Assembly (NCBI GenBank): GCA_050944685.1
Contig: JBMNRP010000039.1
Location: forward strand, 1 to 9,006
Length of the DNA: 9,006 nt
DNA from: CADBRN01 sp050944685
GTDB taxonomy: Bacteria; Bacillota; Clostridia; Lachnospirales; Lachnospiraceae
Reading direction: 5' to 3'
Shown here: piece by piece, positions 1 to 5,600 of the stretch
How the letters are laid out: each line of letters opens with the position of its first letter
How positions within the stretch are numbered: the first letter of the stretch is position 1
Program-made: the position numbers and the translations under genes
The notes under the pieces: model-generated
Database searches by the model: none
The model's input: only the letters and a program-made list of their open reading frames with translations
What the model was told of the DNA's origin: nothing

Positions 1-167
1 CTGGAAGGGATAAACGCTGAAGGCATCTAAGCGTGAAGCCCCCCTCGAGATGAGATATCCCATGCGCAAGCGGTAAGACCCCTGAGAGACGATCAGGTTG
101 ATAGGGCAGAGGTGGAAGCGCTGCAAAGTGTGGAGCTGACTGCTACTAATCGGTCGAGGGCTTGACC
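1..167 (+). rRNA. 23S ribosomal RNA, 3' end (partial)
   Basis: This is the last ~165 nt of large-subunit rRNA; the gene begins left of the window. The stretch matches the conserved 23S 3' domain: the 'AAGCGTGAAGCC' and 'GATGAGATATCCCATG' segments, then 'TGCTACTAATCGGTCGAGG' and a terminal 'CTTGACC' that in the mature RNA pairs with the 23S 5' end. The exact 3' end is inferred from that pairing and could be off by a few bases. The gene that follows at 235 is tRNA-Asp, not 5S rRNA. The 67-nt spacer (168-234) contains only a weak 5-bp hairpin (AAGGC 209-213 / GCCTT 222-226), so rRNA and tRNAs are probably one processed transcript. Confidence 0.95.
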
Positions 168-234
168 GAGAGAGGTGAAAGGGGATGGAGTTTGTATATG
201 CGGTTTTGAAGGCACGTTGAAGCCTTTACTTTAT

Positions 235-308
235 GGCCCGGTGGCTCAGCTGGTTAGAGCGCCGCCCTGTCACGGCGGAGGTCGTCGGTTCGATCCCGAT
301 CCGGGTCG
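235..308 (+). tRNA. tRNA-Asp (anticodon GTC)
   Basis: A full cloverleaf is visible. The acceptor stem is GGCCCGG/CCGGGTC with one G-U pair, the anticodon loop CTGTCAC puts GTC at 269-271 within a CCGCC/GGCGG stem, and the T loop is TTCGATC. The discriminator is G308, as expected for tRNA-Asp. No CCA is encoded; CTTTT follows. It is the first tRNA of the array, 67 nt after the 23S end. Confidence 0.96.
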
Positions 309-336
309 CTTTTATGTAAATAGTTTAATAGTTTGA

Positions 337-409
337 GGGGTCTTAGCTCAGCTGGGAGAGCATCTGCCTTACAAGCAGAGGGTCACAGGTTCGAGCCCTG
401 TAGGCCCCA
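337..409 (+). tRNA. tRNA-Val (anticodon TAC)
   Basis: The acceptor stem is GGGGTCT (337-343) paired with AGGCCCC (402-408), and the discriminator is A409. The anticodon loop CTTACAA carries TAC inside a CTGC/GCAG-type stem, and the T loop is TTCGAGC. CCA is not encoded. Only three bases separate it from tRNA-Tyr, so maturation must involve precise cleavage between the two. Confidence 0.96.
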
Positions 410-412
410 TAT

Positions 413-494
413 GGGCGATTTCCCGAGTGGCCAAAGGGGACAGACTGTAAATCTGCTGGCGATGCCTTCGGTGGTTCGAATCCACCATCGCCCA
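413..494 (+). tRNA. tRNA-Tyr (anticodon GTA)
   Basis: This is a class II tRNA of 82 nt with a long variable arm (about 455-475), as tRNA-Tyr has in bacteria. The acceptor stem is GGGCGAT (413-419) with ATCGCCC (487-493), and the discriminator is A494. The anticodon loop CTGTAAA gives GTA at 447-449, in a CAGA/TCTG stem. No CCA is encoded. Confidence 0.95.
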
Positions 495-536
495 CGCTTC
501 TGCTGATCCGTTTATCTGACGGTATGAGCTGAATAC

Positions 537-609
537 GCCGATGTGGCTCAATTGGCAGAGCAGCTGATTTGTAATCAGCAGGTTATCGGTTCGAGTCCGA
601 TCATCGGCT
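537..609 (+). tRNA. tRNA-Thr (anticodon TGT)
   Basis: The acceptor stem GCCGATG (537-543) pairs perfectly with CATCGGC (602-608), and the discriminator is T609. The anticodon stem GCTGA/TCAGC encloses loop TTTGTAA, giving TGT. The T loop is TTCGAGT. No CCA is encoded. A small 6-bp hairpin follows at 611-626. Confidence 0.96.
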
Positions 610-610
610 C

Positions 611-626
611 TGACGGAGTTCCGTCA
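611..626 (+). other. Small hairpin in the tRNA-Thr / tRNA-fMet spacer
   Basis: TGACGG (611-616) and CCGTCA (621-626) form a 6-bp stem around loop AGTT, one base past tRNA-Thr. The following sequence is T/A-rich (to about 660) but has no immediate T tract. It may be a processing signal or a weak terminator. The rest of this 96-nt spacer shows no convincing promoter. Confidence 0.35.
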
Positions 627-705
627 ATAGATAACTTCTTATTTATTTTATTATTATTATATGGAAGATTTCTATCGGGTAATAACGATCGGAATCTAAT
701 AATAT

Positions 706-778
706 CGCGGGGTGGAGCAGTTGGAAGCTCGTCGGGCTCATAACCCGAAGGTCGCAGGTTCAAGTCCTGCCCCCGCAA
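706..778 (+). tRNA. Initiator tRNA-fMet (anticodon CAT)
   Basis: Two initiator hallmarks are visible. The acceptor stem CGCGGGG/CCCCGCA leaves an unpaired C1-A72 at its end, and the anticodon stem TCGGG/CCCGA has three consecutive G-C pairs next to loop CTCATAA. These separate it from elongator tRNA-Met. The discriminator is A778 and no CCA is encoded. It is preceded by a 96-nt AT-rich spacer, the longest gap in the array. Confidence 0.96.
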
Positions 779-784
779 CTTTGT

Positions 785-857
785 GCCCAGTTAGCTCAGT
801 TGGTAGAGCAGGGGACTGAAAATCCCCGTGTCTCTGGTTCGATTCCGGAACTGGGCA
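785..857 (+). tRNA. tRNA-Phe (anticodon GAA)
   Basis: The acceptor stem GCCCAGT (785-791) pairs with ACTGGGC (850-856), and the discriminator is A857. The anticodon stem GGGGA/TCCCC holds loop CTGAAAA, giving GAA. The T loop is TTCGATT. CCA is not encoded. It lies six bases after the initiator tRNA. Confidence 0.96.
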
Positions 858-877
858 CTTTCTTTTTATCAGAATAC

Positions 878-950
878 GGAGCATTAGCTCAGGTGGTAGA
901 GCACTTGACTTTTAATCAAGTTGTCCGGGGTTCGAGTCCCCGATGCTTCA
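878..950 (+). tRNA. tRNA-Lys (anticodon TTT)
   Basis: The acceptor stem GGAGCAT (878-884) pairs with ATGCTTC (943-949), with one G-U pair; the discriminator is A950. The anticodon stem CTTGA/TCAAG holds loop CTTTTAA, giving TTT. The T stem CGGGG/CCCCG is perfect. CCA is not encoded. It is the last tRNA before the terminator at 960. Confidence 0.96.
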
Positions 951-959
951 TATATATTG

Positions 960-990
960 CCGGACAGATCTTCCATCTGTCCGGTTTTGT
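960..990 (+). terminator. Rho-independent terminator of the rRNA/tRNA transcript
   Basis: CCGGACAGAT (960-969) and ATCTGTCCGG (975-984) form a perfect 10-bp stem with loop CTTCC, followed by TTTTGTT. It begins ten bases after tRNA-Lys and ends the rRNA/tRNA transcription unit. Confidence 0.93.
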
Positions 991-997
991 TATATAA

Positions 998-1020
998 AAT
1001 GGATCACAGATCCATTATTT
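998..1020 (+). terminator. Possible second, back-up terminator hairpin
   Basis: AATGGATC (998-1005) and GATCCATT (1009-1016) form a perfect 8-bp stem with loop ACA, followed by ATTTTC. The stem is AT-richer and the T tract shorter than in the hairpin just upstream. It could act as a second terminator in tandem, which is common after highly transcribed stable-RNA units. Confidence 0.45.
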
Positions 1021-1047
1021 TCAGAAAATATTCGGCGGTCTCACATT

Positions 1048-1076
1048 TTGACACTGCTGTACATTAATGGTATATT
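1048..1076 (+). promoter_or_regulatory. Sigma-A promoter for the D-Ala-D-Ala carboxypeptidase gene
   Basis: A perfect -35 TTGACA (1048-1053), a 17-nt spacer and -10 TATATT (1071-1076) form a near-consensus promoter. Transcription would start near 1083. This rules out the upstream in-frame ATG at 1067, which lies inside the promoter. Confidence 0.85.
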
Positions 1077-1082
1077 TTTTTT

Positions 1083-1228
1083 ATACGGATTCCGGACGGA
1101 TCCTTATTTTTAGTTGGATGTCCGAAATATCGCCCACTTCCGGATATGGGGAGATGTTATCCGGAGAAGAGCCGAATTATTATCCGGGAGAGTATGAAGG
1201 CAAGGAGAGTTATCAAGGGGAGAGAACC
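1083..1228 (+). promoter_or_regulatory. Structured 5' leader of the carboxypeptidase gene
   Basis: The leader is about 146 nt, from the predicted start site to the chosen start codon. It contains two hairpins. One is at 1093-1124 (CGGAC/GTCCG plus ATCC/GGAT, with a two-base bulge). The other is at 1139-1165 (TCCGGATA/TATCCGGA, perfect 8 bp). The 11-nt loop of the second holds GGGGAG directly followed by ATG (1154), in frame with the downstream gene. A regulatory role is inference; I do not recognise a known riboswitch or T-box here. Confidence 0.4.
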
Positions 1229-2389
1229 ATGGGAAATAAGAAAAAGAAGAAAAAACGTGGTGGTGCTGCCACGACTGTGATTATTTTGATTCTGGCTATT
1301 GCGGTCCTCGGTGCGATGATGTACGAGGGAGGAGTTTTTGACCGGCTTCTCGGGAAGAACACAGGGAGCGGTGAAACCATAGAGTCCGGGTCGGACGGCG
1401 TGGATGAGTTCACCATGCACTTTGTCGGTACGCAGTCTTCGTCGGACGAGGATCTGTATACAAATTCCGTGTCGTCGTCTTCTTCTTCGGAGACCGGGGA
1501 TACGGAAGAGGTGAAGCAGCTTTCTTCCTATAACGTACACAGCGACAATGCCCTGATGATCCGTCTGAGAGACGGGGCGGTTTTCTTTGACAAGGCCAGC
1601 ACGGAGAAAATGTATCCGGCATCCATGACGAAGATTATGACCTGTATTCTGGCGCTCGAGAACATCCCGGATCTGAATACTTCGATCACGATCAATCAGG
1701 AAGATATTGACGCCAACTTTGATGAGGGTGCGTCCCGCGCCGGTTTTGAGGCGGGAGAGACGGTACCGGCCAAAGATATCCTGTACGGAATCATGCTTCC
1801 GTCCGGTGCGGAGTGCTGTGAGGCGATCTGCCGCTGGGTGGCGGGATCGGATGACAAATTTGTCGAGATGATGAATCAGAAGGCACAGGATCTCGGCATG
1901 ACGAATACGCATTTTACCAATGCGATCGGTCTTCATGACGATAACCACTATTCGACCTGCGCGGATTTCATCAAGCTGGAAGCATATGCGCTGAAGAATG
2001 AGACGTTTAAGACGATCTTTACGACCCGGAATTATACGACGACAGCCACGCAGCAGCACCCGCAGGGGATTACGATGACGAATAACAGTTTTCGTCATCT
2101 GGAGACGACGAATCTTTCGAACGGGGCGCTGTACGAGGGAGGGAAAACCGGATATACGGATGAAGCCCTCCAGACCCTGGCGAGCATTGCGAAATACGGG
2201 GATGACGAATATATTATGGTTACTGCTCACGGAGGCGGAACCGAGCACGCGAATATTGATGACGCGGTCACTTTGTACAGTCGCCTCGGGACGGACGAGG
2301 TAGCGGGGACGGAACCGACCGCGACGCCGACACCGACCGCTGCAGAAACGACCCAGGCTCCTTCCGGGACCCAGGCTGCGGCGCAGTGA
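1229..2389 (+). CDS. Membrane-anchored D-alanyl-D-alanine carboxypeptidase (peptidase S11, PBP5-like)
   Basis: The 386-aa enzyme should remove the terminal D-Ala from peptidoglycan stem peptides on the outer face of the membrane, limiting cross-linking. The start ATG at 1229 is chosen because GGGGAG (1217-1222) lies six bases upstream and the product then opens with a lysine-rich cytoplasmic tip (residues 3-10) and one hydrophobic anchor (about 13-31). An acidic, serine-rich linker (about 45-95, with a run of six Ser) leads to the catalytic domain (about 100-355). The SxxK nucleophile motif is SMTK (Ser132, Lys135), the third motif is KTG at 306-308, and 'GLHDDNHYST' is typical of the family. 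The second motif reads SGA (192-194) where SxN is usual. There is no C-terminal PBP5 beta domain, only a Thr/Pro/Ala tail. No terminator is seen before fbp 69 bp downstream, so the two may be co-transcribed. Earlier in-frame starts at 1118 and 1154 are possible but have poor ribosome binding sites. Confidence 0.9.
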   Translation: MGNKKKKKKRGGAATTVIILILAIAVLGAMMYEGGVFDRLLGKNTGSGETIESGSDGVDEFTMHFVGTQSSSDEDLYTNSVSSSSSSETGDTEEVKQLSSYNVHSDNALMIRLRDGAVFFDKASTEKMYPASMTKIMTCILALENIPDLNTSITINQEDIDANFDEGASRAGFEAGETVPAKDILYGIMLPSGAECCEAICRWVAGSDDKFVEMMNQKAQDLGMTNTHFTNAIGLHDDNHYSTCADFIKLEAYALKNETFKTIFTTRNYTTTATQQHPQGITMTNNSFRHLETTNLSNGALYEGGKTGYTDEALQTLASIAKYGDDEYIMVTAHGGGTEHANIDDAVTLYSRLGTDEVAGTEPTATPTPTAAETTQAPSGTQAAAQ

Positions 2390-2458
2390 TCATCCGGGCG
2401 GAGTGTTTCTTTATTACAGAATAACTGCCGGTGATTGAAAGAAGGAGAGGGACCGGGA

Positions 2459-4423
2459 ATGAGGATCGACGAAAGCAAAGAAGAATTGGAGATGAAATAT
2501 CTCCGGGGGCTGTCGGAGCTTTATCCGAATATTGCCAGCGCTTCGACGCAGATCATCAATCTGCAGTCGATTCTGAATCTGCCGAAGGGGACGGAGCATT
2601 TTATCACGGATATTCACGGAGAATATCAGGCTTTCGCCCATGTCCTGAAAAACGGGTCCGGCGCGGTAAAAAAGAAAGTGAAAGAGGTTTTCGGCCGTAC
2701 GATGAGTGAGGCGGAGACGAAAACGCTCTCGACGCTGATCTATTATCCGAGAAGAAAGATGGACCTGATCCGGAAAACGGAGCCGGACATGAATGACTGG
2801 TACCGCGTGACGCTCTATCGCCTGATCGAAATCTGCAAACGAACGGCGTCGAAGTATACGCGCGCCAAAGTCCGGAGGATGCTGCCGCCGGATTTTGCCT
2901 ATGTCATTGAGGAGCTGATCACGGAGAAGGCTGAGATTCAGGACAAAGAGGCCTATTATAACGCGATTATTGACACGATCATCGACATCGGGCGCGCGGA
3001 ACCCTTTATTATTGCCCTCTGCGAACTTATTCAGAAGCTGGTTGTCGATCATCTGTATATTCTCGGGGATATTTACGACAGAGGACCTGCCGCGGACAAA
3101 ATTCTGGACCGGCTGATGTCCTACCGCTCGCTCAATATTACCTGGGGCAATCACGATATGATCTGGATGGGAGCTGCCGCGGGATCGCTGCCCTGTATTG
3201 CAACGGTGCTGCGACTGAGTATTCGATACCGGAATCTTGACACGCTCGAGGAGGGCTACGGAATCAATTTGCTGCCGCTGGCCACGTTTGCGACCGAGAC
3301 CTACGGCGACGATCCCTGTGAGTGTTTCGGAAAGATTAAAAGCGACAACTATTCCGGAGCGGAAGATATCCTGAATCAGAAAATGCATAAAGCGATCGCG
3401 ATTCTTCAGTTCAAGCTGGAGGGACAGCTGATCAAGAAGCGCAGGTCGTTCGAAATGGAGGATCGCCTGTACCTGGAGTATATCGATTATAAAAAGGGGA
3501 CAATCACGCTGGACGGCGTGACATATCCTCTGAAGGATATGAATTTCCCGACGATCGATCCGGCGGATCCCTACAGGCTTACCGAAGAAGAGGAGCGTGT
3601 GATGGAAAGACTCCGCAGTGCGTTTGTCCACTGCGAAAAGCTTCAGGATCACATGAATCTTCTGCTTACGCGGGGAAGCATTTACCTCACTTCCAACAAC
3701 AATCTCCTGTATCACGGCTGCGTGCCGATGACAGAAGACGGCGAATTTATGAAGGTCAATGTGTTCGGCCGGGAGTATTCCGGAAGAGCGCTGTATGATA
3801 TTCTGGAGAAATATGTCCGGCTGGGATTTGTCGGGGAGGGAGAGGAAAAGATCCGCGGCCAGGATATTATGTGGTATATCTGGTGCGGACCGAAATCACC
3901 GCTGTTTGGAAAGGACCGAATGACGACCTTCGAGCGCTATTTCATCGAAGACAAGCGTACACATGCAGAGCACAAGAACGCCTACTACAGTCTGCTGGAC
4001 AATGAGACGGCGATGGATAAAATCCTGAAGGAGTTCGGACTCGGAAAAGATGCGCACATCCTGAACGGGCACGTTCCGGTTCTGCAGGTCGAGGGAGAAA
4101 GTCCGGTGCGGTGCAACGGGAAGGTACTGCTGATCGATGGCGGATTTTCGAAGGCATATCAGGGAAAGACGGGAATCGCGGGATACACGCTGATTTATAA
4201 TTCCTACGGGATGAAGCTGGTCGCGATGCATCCGTTTACTTCTACGGAAGAGGCGATCATCAATGAAACCGATATTGAACAGGATCAGATCATGGTCATG
4301 ACTTCTCCCAGGAGACTGCGGGTGGCGGATACAGACAACGGCCGCCGCATCCGCGAGCGGATCGATGAGCTGAAAGAACTTCTGAAGGCTTACCGGGCCG
4401 GCATTATTCAGGAGCACAACTGA
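2459..4423 (+). CDS. fbp: Fructose-1,6-bisphosphatase, class III
   Basis: This enzyme hydrolyses fructose 1,6-bisphosphate to fructose 6-phosphate, the committed step of gluconeogenesis, in the cytosol. The product is 654 aa, close to the ~670 aa usual for the Firmicutes class III enzyme, which belongs to the metallophosphoesterase superfamily and is unrelated to the class I/II enzymes. Metal-binding motifs appear in order: 'TDIHGEY' (Asp51, His53), 'GDIYDRG' (203-209), 'GNHD' (230-233), 'YHGCVP' (about 418-423) and 'NGHVPV' (536-541). 'IDGGFSKAYQGKTG' follows near the C-terminus. ATG 2459 is preferred: AAGGAGAGGG sits just upstream, whereas the in-frame TTG at 2435 overlaps that site on its 5' side. 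In Bacillus the enzyme is activated by phosphoenolpyruvate; nothing here shows regulation. It ends at the bidirectional terminator 4438-4472. Confidence 0.95.
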   Translation: MRIDESKEELEMKYLRGLSELYPNIASASTQIINLQSILNLPKGTEHFITDIHGEYQAFAHVLKNGSGAVKKKVKEVFGRTMSEAETKTLSTLIYYPRRKMDLIRKTEPDMNDWYRVTLYRLIEICKRTASKYTRAKVRRMLPPDFAYVIEELITEKAEIQDKEAYYNAIIDTIIDIGRAEPFIIALCELIQKLVVDHLYILGDIYDRGPAADKILDRLMSYRSLNITWGNHDMIWMGAAAGSLPCIATVLRLSIRYRNLDTLEEGYGINLLPLATFATETYGDDPCECFGKIKSDNYSGAEDILNQKMHKAIAILQFKLEGQLIKKRRSFEMEDRLYLEYIDYKKGTITLDGVTYPLKDMNFPTIDPADPYRLTEEEERVMERLRSAFVHCEKLQDHMNLLLTRGSIYLTSNNNLLYHGCVPMTEDGEFMKVNVFGREYSGRALYDILEKYVRLGFVGEGEEKIRGQDIMWYIWCGPKSPLFGKDRMTTFERYFIEDKRTHAEHKNAYYSLLDNETAMDKILKEFGLGKDAHILNGHVPVLQVEGESPVRCNGKVLLIDGGFSKAYQGKTGIAGYTLIYNSYGMKLVAMHPFTSTEEAIINETDIEQDQIMVMTSPRRLRVADTDNGRRIRERIDELKELLKAYRAGIIQEHN

Positions 4424-4437
4424 AAGTAAAACAAAAG

Positions 4438-4472
4438 CATCCGCCGCACAAATGTGCGGCGGATGTTCTTTT
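4438..4472. terminator. Bidirectional Rho-independent terminator between fbp and the S1-domain gene
   Basis: CATCCGCCGCAC (4438-4449) and GTGCGGCGGATG (4454-4465) form a perfect 12-bp GC-rich stem with loop AAAT. TTCTTTT follows on the plus strand. On the minus strand the hairpin is followed by CTTTTGTTTTACTTTC. It can therefore end both fbp (15 bases upstream) and the converging S1-domain gene, whose stop codon is about 50 bases away. Confidence 0.95.
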
Positions 4473-4515
4473 CAATGCATAATGTCAGGGTGGATTTTTC
4501 GCTTTGCTCCAGTAC

Positions 4516-5250
4516 TCAGGAGAGTTTGATACCCTTCAGCATATCGCCGAGACTGGTTGTGAGTTCCTCACTCTTCGGCAGCTTGTAATCCGACGGCATA
4601 GCACCCTCGCTGTCGCGTCTGTCGCGGCGCGGACGATCTGAAGATCCTTCCGGACGTTCCTCCAGAGCCTTCATCGAAAGGCTGAGTTTTCCATCCTTGT
4701 TATTGATCACTTTTACCTTTACGGTATCGCCGACACTCAGTACGACGGAAGGATCTTTGATGCGAGTGTGGGAAATCTGAGAGACATGCAGCAGCCCGGA
4801 GATTCGGTCCCCGAGATCGATGAATGCACCATAAGGCTGTATGTTTTCTACTTTTCCTTCAAGAATGGTTCCAACCTCGATCGCGTCAATTTTTTTCCGG
4901 CGCTCCTCGGCTGCCTGTGCGCGAAGCACTCCGCGGGAAGAAAGAAGAAGACGATTCTTTTTCTGTTCCGCTTCCAGGACCTGAACCGGGATCTCTTTTC
5001 CGACATACTCGTTCAGGTCATCCACATGAGTGAGCGCCAGATGAGAAGCGGGAATGAAGGCCCGGATCCCCTCGAGGTGAGTCACCACCCCTTTATTGAC
5101 GACTTCCTCAACGGTAACAGTGAGGACCGTTTTTTCTGTGAGATACTGGTTGATCTTGTCCCAGTTTGCCTCGCCTTCGTCCTTGAATGTGTCAAAGGAC
5201 TCATCCACGGCATTTGAAAGATCATCCATTGTCATATTTTCTTCCGACAT
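4516..5250 (-). CDS. Short S1 RNA-binding domain protein (ribosomal protein S1-like)
   Basis: This 244-aa protein has two S1/OB-fold RNA-binding domains, at about 38-107 and 126-195. The second has the classic pattern: 'GKVENIQPYGAFIDLG' followed by 'GLLHVSQIS'. The first carries 'GIRAFIPASHL', as in the early repeats of S1 family proteins. An acidic N-terminal segment (1-35) precedes them. A charged Arg/Asp/Ser tail (about 198-220) ends in 'TTSLGDMLKGIKLS'. Proteobacterial S1 has six repeats and the Bacillus homologue four, so this is a short form. It probably binds mRNA on the 30S subunit or acts as a general RNA-binding factor; which one cannot be told from sequence. AGGTGG lies five bases before the start. 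It is transcribed alone, from an extended -10 promoter at about 5335-5343, and ends at the shared terminator 4438-4472. Confidence 0.88.
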   Translation of the reverse strand: MSEENMTMDDLSNAVDESFDTFKDEGEANWDKINQYLTEKTVLTVTVEEVVNKGVVTHLEGIRAFIPASHLALTHVDDLNEYVGKEIPVQVLEAEQKKNRLLLSSRGVLRAQAAEERRKKIDAIEVGTILEGKVENIQPYGAFIDLGDRISGLLHVSQISHTRIKDPSVVLSVGDTVKVKVINNKDGKLSLSMKALEERPEGSSDRPRRDRRDSEGAMPSDYKLPKSEELTTSLGDMLKGIKLS

Positions 5251-5334
5251 ATTTCCACCTCATTTTATTATTTTAATTTTATTTTTATCATGGGCCCGTA
5301 GATAATCCCACAATTTTCTTACGGAATCTTATTT

Positions 5335-5343
5335 AGTATAACA
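5335..5343 (-). promoter_or_regulatory. Extended -10 promoter for the S1-domain gene
   Basis: On the minus strand this reads TGTTATACT: an extended -10 (TGN) followed by TATACT, one base from TATAAT. The hexamer 17 nt upstream (TTCCTG) matches -35 poorly, which an extended -10 can tolerate. Transcription would begin near 5328, giving a leader of about 78 nt before the ATG at 5250. Confidence 0.6.
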
Positions 5344-5488
5344 CAGAAACCGCAGGGCAGGAAGCAAAATTCTCGGGTTTTCCATACAATTCCTTTATTT
5401 TCTGGATTTTCCCGGAGTCCAAAGACCGACGGATGCCGGACTTTGTGAAATATGGAGAAGCGGCCGAATAAGAATGAGAATACACGCG

Positions 5489-5540
5489 AAAAAGGACGCC
5501 GATCCCTTTTCGCCTTTTCCGGCGAAACGAACCGGCGTCC
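5489..5540 (-). terminator. Branched Rho-independent terminator of gdhA
   Basis: On the minus strand an outer 8-bp stem (GGACGCCG/CGGCGTCC; plus-strand 5533-5540 and 5494-5501) encloses an inner 7-bp stem (TTTCGCC/GGCGAAA; 5521-5527 and 5508-5514, six-base loop). TTTTT follows (5493-5489). It lies about 60 bases past the gdhA stop codon. Confidence 0.8.
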
Positions 5541-5600
5541 GATGATTCACTGAGTTTTCCTATCCCCTGTCTTGAAAGCACGACGGCGGAAATCAGATTA

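Larger units (their letters stand above)
5251..5600. other. Intergenic region between the S1-domain gene and gdhA
   Basis: This 350-bp gap between two minus-strand genes holds the S1-gene ribosome binding site (complement of 5255-5261), a very AT-rich leader (5262-5290), the S1-gene promoter (about 5335-5343) and the gdhA terminator (5489-5540). Between 5344 and 5488 I see nothing convincing. An 82-codon minus-strand open frame there runs through both the terminator and the promoter and has no recognisable product. Confidence 0.7.

Noticed and set aside
369..997. Short open frames (60-67 codons) on both strands over the tRNA array
   Set aside because: They lie on top of well-formed tRNA genes, and their translations are tRNA sequence read as protein.
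1067..1228. In-frame N-terminal extension of the carboxypeptidase (starts at 1067, 1118 or 1154)
   Set aside because: ATG 1067 falls inside the promoter. 1118 lacks a ribosome binding site, and at 1154 the GGGGAG abuts the ATG with no spacing. ATG 1229 has proper spacing and gives a standard membrane-anchor start.
1463..1490. Ser-coding repeat run in the carboxypeptidase gene as a possible phase-variable tract
   Set aside because: The six Ser codons are a mixture of TCG and TCT rather than a long pure repeat, and they fit a flexible linker.
1157..2248. 363-codon minus-strand open frame opposite the carboxypeptidase gene
   Set aside because: It is antisense to a gene with intact catalytic motifs, the product is Arg/His/Ile-rich and unlike any family, and long antisense frames are a common by-product of codon bias.
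2414..3715. 433-codon minus-strand open frame opposite fbp
   Set aside because: It is an antisense shadow of fbp, with no ribosome binding site or recognisable domain.
5333..5581. 82-codon minus-strand open frame between gdhA and the S1-domain gene
   Set aside because: It spans the gdhA terminator and ends in the S1-gene promoter, has no ribosome binding site, and its sequence is not recognisable.
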